Below, in pieces: positions 59,914 through 64,000 of a DNA stretch of 64,000 nt (position 1 is its first letter; each line of letters opens with the position of its first letter). The translations under genes and the position numbers were made by a program. The DNA lies in contig JAVKOQ010000124.1 of the NCBI GenBank assembly GCA_031835245.1, positions 1-64,000 on the forward strand, read 5' to 3'. The notes under the pieces are model-generated. The model was not told the origin of the DNA. It did no database searches and saw nothing but the letters and a program-made list of their open reading frames with translations. The DNA comes from Balamuthia mandrillaris (taxonomy: Eukaryota > Discosea > Longamoebia > Balamuthiidae).

Positions 59914-60808
59914 ATGCAAGAAGAAGCGCCTCTCTTTGGTGAAGAAAAGCCTGGCGTATGTTTTCACCCCTACTATGTTGTTGTTTTGACTTTGGCTCAT
60001 GTTGTTGCTCTGGCGTTACGTCTCCTCATCGGGTGTCTCCTTCCCTCCTTTAGGTCAAATGGGTGGTGTGGATTGTCGGCATCTTGACCACAATTTTTGT
60101 GGTGGTAATATACTGCTCTCCTGTCGTGCCTGTTCGCTCCCCTTTTATGCTCACCTTAGCGGCTTTCCGTTCCTGTTTCCTTTTTTTCAAAGTTTTGTAC
60201 CATCAGCGGAATCGTATTTGGAGTGAAGAGGAATACGCCGCAGCACTTCCTCCTCGTAGCGGTCCTTTTATGCATCTGCGTGATACTGATCATATTGGTG
60301 AGTATTAGATAAGTGCTGCGAAGATGCTGTTTGTTGTATTTCCAGGTCATTCATGTTGGTTCCCGTGGGACTAACTGCTTCCCAAACACACACTCTCTCT
60401 CTAGTTTCGGTGGTACAAACAAGGCGATCTGGACCCAAAGTTCCGTTTCTTAATCTTTTCCATTGTGGTACTTGTTTTCCTAACTGGTGCTGTGCTGTTG
60501 GCTTACGTTTGGCCGGAACCTGAACAAATGCCCTCTTGGTAAAAACCTTGCCCTCTTATACTTACCGCTTTCACTAACAATTGATGTTCTCACGGGAATT
60601 GCCTGCGCTTGTGTACAGCCCCAAGGATGTTTATGACACAAAGTATGACAAATGCACCCTTCGTGGCATTTGGGACTGCGACGCTTCTCAAGGTTACTGC
60701 GCAAAGATACATGCTCGCGACGTTGGCAGTATAGAGTGCATCCAATGCCCTAATGCGACCTTGGCCTCCATGCCGGCTATGAAATTCAAACAACCCCATC
60801 CGTGGTGA
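59914..60808 (+). CDS. unknown two-pass membrane protein with Cys-rich end
   Basis: Exon 1 (59914-59955) MQEEAPLFGEEKPG joins in phase to exon 2 (60054-60297), which holds a first membrane span (WVVWIVGILTTIFVVVIYC) and a charged loop (YHQRNRIWSEEEYAA). Exon 3 (from 60405) has WYKQGDLDPKFR and a second span (FLIFSIVVLVFLTGAVLLAY). The last exon (60620-60808) carries seven Cys in CTLRGIWDCDASQGYC and IECIQCPNA, a likely disulphide-bonded lumenal tail. The exon 2 to 3 junction is one base out of phase with the consensus GT-AG sites, so there is an unusual splice, a small indel or a sequencing error. I do not recognise the family. Confidence 0.6.
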
Positions 60809-61245
60809 AACTCTTTCTCCCTTACTAGGCGTGCTCTCCAACAAAATGAAACACATTGTCTTTGCATGATGAGCTCATGGTTCACTCCCTTATGTATCTT
60901 ACTGTGATGTGACGGGCGTGAACTCTCTCGGGCACAGGTTTTTACGCAAGGTTTGCCAAGAAACGCCCTCATAAAGATAAGCTGGTTGTTGATTCGTTTG
61001 CGGAAGGTTAGGGTTAGTGGCAGGATTAGAGCAAGAGGATTACCGATTGGTAACTCCGTAGAAGAACTCCTGTCCAATCGGAAAATACATGATATTGCAG
61101 CAATTTTGGGGGGTCATCCATACCATCATTATTGTTTTTCTCTCGGGCGTTTTTTTTGTAGCCCTTCCTTAAGCCAAACAACTCTTTTGTGTAGTGTAGT
61201 GTAGTGTAGCGAGTGAGTGTGACCACAGCAACAACAGTGCAATCA
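60809..61245. other. intergenic, fimbrin 5' flank
   Basis: No EF-hand-coding exon or other conserved product seen; a GTGTAGT-type short repeat lies at 61190-61210. Presumably holds the fimbrin promoter. Confidence 0.4.
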
Positions 61246-62983
61246 ATGGCCAAGAGGGTACAGCTGGAGACTGAAACGGGCGCCACCCACTCCTTTGCGG
61301 AGGAGGAAAAGGCGTCCTTTGTGGAGCACATCAACAATTCTTTGGGAAAGGACCCCCACCTCCAAGGACACTTGCCTATCGATCCTGACAGCATGGAACT
61401 GTTCACCAAGTGCCAAGATGGTCTGATTCTTTGGTGAGTCTCTGTCGCTCTCTGCTGCTACCTTAGTATCACAATGTTTATTTGTGAACTAACTGCTGCT
61501 GTTCTTTCTAGCAAGCTTATCAACGACTCGGTGCCGGAGACTATTGACGAGCGTGTTCTCAACCTGAAGTGCAAGAACAACTTCGAGATGGTGGAGAACA
61601 ACAATCTTTGCGTTAACTCTGCCAAGGCCATTGGTTGCAGCGTTGTGAACATTGGCAGCCAGGATATTATTGAAGGCAGACCTCACCTTCTTCTTGGCCT
61701 CATCTGGCAAATCGTGAGGGTAAGTTGATGTTGATGCGTCTTTTTGATCTCTCTTTCTCTCTCTTGCGTTTTCCACGTCATACACAATCATACTAACGTG
61801 GCCTAAACATTGTTAGATTGGATTGCTGTCCAAGATCACACTGACTAACCACCCTGAGCTCTACCGGCTTTTGGAGCCTGGAGAAGATATTGGTGACCTT
61901 CTGAAGTTGTCCCCCGAGCAAATTCTTCTCAGGTGGTTCAACTACCACTTGAAGAACGCTGGTGCCACAAGGAGGGTCAACAACTTCTCTGGAGACATCA
62001 AGGACTCTGAGTGCTACACCATCTTGCTGAACCAGCTCGCCCCCGACACTTGCGACAAGGCCGCCCTTGGCCAATCCGACCTCACCAAGCGTGCTGAGTT
62101 GGTATTGGAGAACGCTGGCAAGATTGACTGCCGCAAGTTCGTGACTGCTCGTGACATTGTTCGCGGCAACCCCAAGCTGAACCTTGCCTTCGTTGCCAAC
62201 ATCTTCAACACTCACCCAGGCCTGGAACCACTGAGCGCGGAGGATTTGGCTGCCCTGGAGGAATGGCTGTTCGCGTCTGAGGGAACAAGGGAGGCTAGGG
62301 CCTTCTGCTTGTGGATGAACAGCTTGGGCATCGAGCCCTTCGTCAATAACTTGTTCACCGACCTCAGAGACGGACTTGTATTGTTGCGTGTGATGGATAA
62401 GGTCAGCCCTGGTATTGTGGATTGGTCCAAGGTCAACCAGCAGGTCCCCATGAACAAGTTCAAGATGGTGGAGAACTGCAACTACGCTGTGGTTCTTGGC
62501 AAGCAGCTCAAGTTCTCCTTGGTCGGCATTGGTGGCACAGACATTGTGGACGGCAACAAGACCCTCACCCTTGCCCTCGTATGGCAGCTCATGCGCTTCC
62601 ACGTGGTCTCCATCCTTAAATCCCTTTCCTCTGGTGGCCGCGACATCACGGACCAGGACATGGTTAACTGGGCCAACCAGGCCGTTGCCTCCTCTGGCAA
62701 GTCCTCCCACATGGGCAGCTTTAAGGATCCCTCTCTGCGCGACAGCAGGTTCTTCCTTGACCTCCTCTCCGCCGTCAAGCCCCGCACCGTCAACTTTGAT
62801 CTCGTCACCGACGGCGTCAGCGATGAGGATGCCATCCAGAACGCCAAGTACGCCATCAGCGTTGCCCGTAAGATTGGCTGCACCATCTTCCTTCTCCCCG
62901 AAGACATTGTTGAGGTGAAGCCCAAGATGATCCTCACCTTTGTTGGTACCATCATGGCCGTCGCCAAGGGTCTCAACCAGTAA
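61246..62983 (+). CDS. fimbrin/plastin, four CH domains, no EF-hands seen
   Basis: Actin-bundling protein. Exons 61246-61434, about 61512-61719 and 61817-62983. Actin-binding domain 1: [96 protein letters not shown], then CH2 ([13 protein letters not shown]). Domain 2: [58 protein letters not shown], then the final CH ([12 protein letters not shown] ... [19 protein letters not shown]). About 520 residues against about 620-630 for plastins because the N-terminal EF-hand pair is absent. Codons strongly favour C-ending triplets (AAG, GAC, ATC, CTC), unlike neighbouring genes, suggesting high expression. AATAAA at 63040. Confidence 0.93.
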
Positions 62984-63039
62984 AAGCCTTTGCTCTCAGT
63001 TCCACTTTGGTGGTTTGTGCCACCATCCATCCGTGTCCA

Positions 63040-63045
63040 AATAAA
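63040..63045 (+). promoter_or_regulatory. poly(A) signal of fimbrin
   Basis: AATAAA 57 bp after the stop codon. Confidence 0.6.
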
Positions 63046-63253
63046 CTTGTGTCTGTAATTGCAACAACAACAACACTTGGGGATGATAGTTCCCCGCCAG
63101 CAGCACCACCACGAACACAGCTGAGACTTTTGGTGCACCAAAAAAAAGACGGAAAAACTCAAAGCCCCCTCCTCCCAACCACTGCACAATAGGCTGGCTG
63201 GCGTGCACAACACCACCTGCCATTACCGTACGAGTGGGTGGGTTCGCGTTGCC

Positions 63254-64000
63254 ATGGCCAGCAAGAAAGAGGATACCCAGGGAAGCCCTCCTACAGCTGC
63301 TCCCTACCATCAGCAGCCAGGAGGAAAGGAAGAGTTACCGCCGCTAGCCCACCAAACACTGGAAGAAGAAACAGGGATTGACAGTAATGTTAGTTGGGAC
63401 GCTCCTCGGGAACAGAGGGAGGGAAAAGAGAGCGTGGCGAATTTATTGGGGTTCTTTCTTTGTGGGCTCATCAATAACCTGGGCTATGTGTGCATGCTCA
63501 GCGCAGGTACCTTTTTTTTTCTTCTTTGATGCTTGTTGGTGTGTTCATGCGAAGCAGCTCACCCATTATATCGCTGTGCCATGGGGAAGCCGTGGACATT
63601 CTGGAGGACGAGAAACAGGGCGTAGGCGCTGTATTGCTGGGTATGAACTTGGTGTCGTTCACCGCCACAGTCTGCCTAATATCTTTTTTCACTTGCTTTT
63701 ACACACCAACCATAGCTGACATACTGCCAACACTGCTGCTGAAGCTGACCGCACCTTGGTACATGCACCGTTTGTCTTATCGGTATGTATTAATCAACAC
63801 TACATCCCTGAGCCTTGCTGTCGGCGGTTTCCCGTGCACTGATAGTAATCATATTTGTCTTCAGCCTGCGCGTAACAGCAGTTGTTATCAGCAGTATAGC
63901 CTCGTTCCACATAGTGGCGTGGGGTTCTTCTCTTTCGGTACTTTTGTTGTGAAAACTGCCATGTGTTCAAGTCGCTCAACTTAACTTGCTGCGAATAGAT
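63254..64000 (+). CDS. CLN3: CLN3/battenin, 5' part (runs off the window)
   Basis: Lysosomal/endosomal multi-pass membrane protein of the battenin family. Exon 1 starts MASKKEDTQG, gives a hydrophilic tail and then ESVANLLGFFLCGLINNLGY and VCMLSA. An intron from 63507 leads to AVDILEDEKQGVGAVLL, then an intron at about 63640-63715 to ADILPTLLLKLTAPWYMHRL, then a further intron to LRVTAVVISSIASFHIVAWG near 63865-63935. NLLGFxLLGxxNNxxYVxMLSAAxDIL and LADILPTLxIKLxAP are the diagnostic CLN3 motifs. The rest of the gene lies beyond 64000. Confidence 0.92.

Overview
This is nuclear DNA from a unicellular eukaryote, most likely an amoebozoan (a Balamuthia- or Acanthamoeba-like amoeba; inference from gene content, no species marker seen). 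Genes are densely packed and cut by many short GT-AG introns of about 50-160 bp. The set includes a seven-ish-pass hybrid histidine kinase/adenylyl cyclase of the type known as AcrA in Dictyostelium, a WASH-complex subunit, RhoGEFs, an F-BAR protein and a fimbrin, as expected of a motile amoeba.

Layout. 1-7.5 kb is gene-poor and AT-rich: a Ty3/gypsy integrase relic, a LINE-like non-LTR relic with a second tail-only insertion inside it, a decayed reading frame, a minisatellite, and two opposite-facing ~200-bp solo LTRs. From 7.56 kb genes follow almost without gaps: RhoGEF with three PH-like domains (+), a broken Fanzor/TnpB relic (-), DCP1 (+), BCCIP (-), DDX42-type helicase (+), complex I NDUFB9 (-), WASHC4/SWIP (+), AcrA-like cyclase (-), a tRNA-derived SINE, INTS6 (+), a second RhoGEF (+), an F-BAR/HR1/SH3 protein (+), an LRR protein (-), INTS1 (+), a CKAP2-like protein (-), Crooked neck/CRNKL1 (+), an unknown two-pass membrane protein (+), fimbrin (+), and the 5' part of CLN3/battenin (+, runs off the window).

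Functional themes: actin/membrane dynamics (two RhoGEFs, WASHC4, F-BAR, fimbrin), RNA processing (INTS1, INTS6, DCP1, DDX42, CRNKL1), cAMP signalling (AcrA-like). Eukaryotic neighbours need not be co-regulated, but five head-to-head pairs share 0.2-0.6 kb intergenic gaps.

Most notable: (1) a degraded Fanzor, the eukaryotic TnpB-type RNA-guided nuclease family, with traces of an N-terminal C2H2 finger and NLS but with RuvC-I/II deleted; (2) an AcrA-like protein whose H-box lacks the phosphoacceptor histidine while its ATPase, both receivers and the cyclase keep key residues; (3) a tRNA-derived SINE with A/B boxes, A-tail and target-site duplication; (4) INTS1 and INTS6 in one 23-kb block. Exon models were made by eye from splice signals and reading frame; gene ends are firmer than every internal junction.
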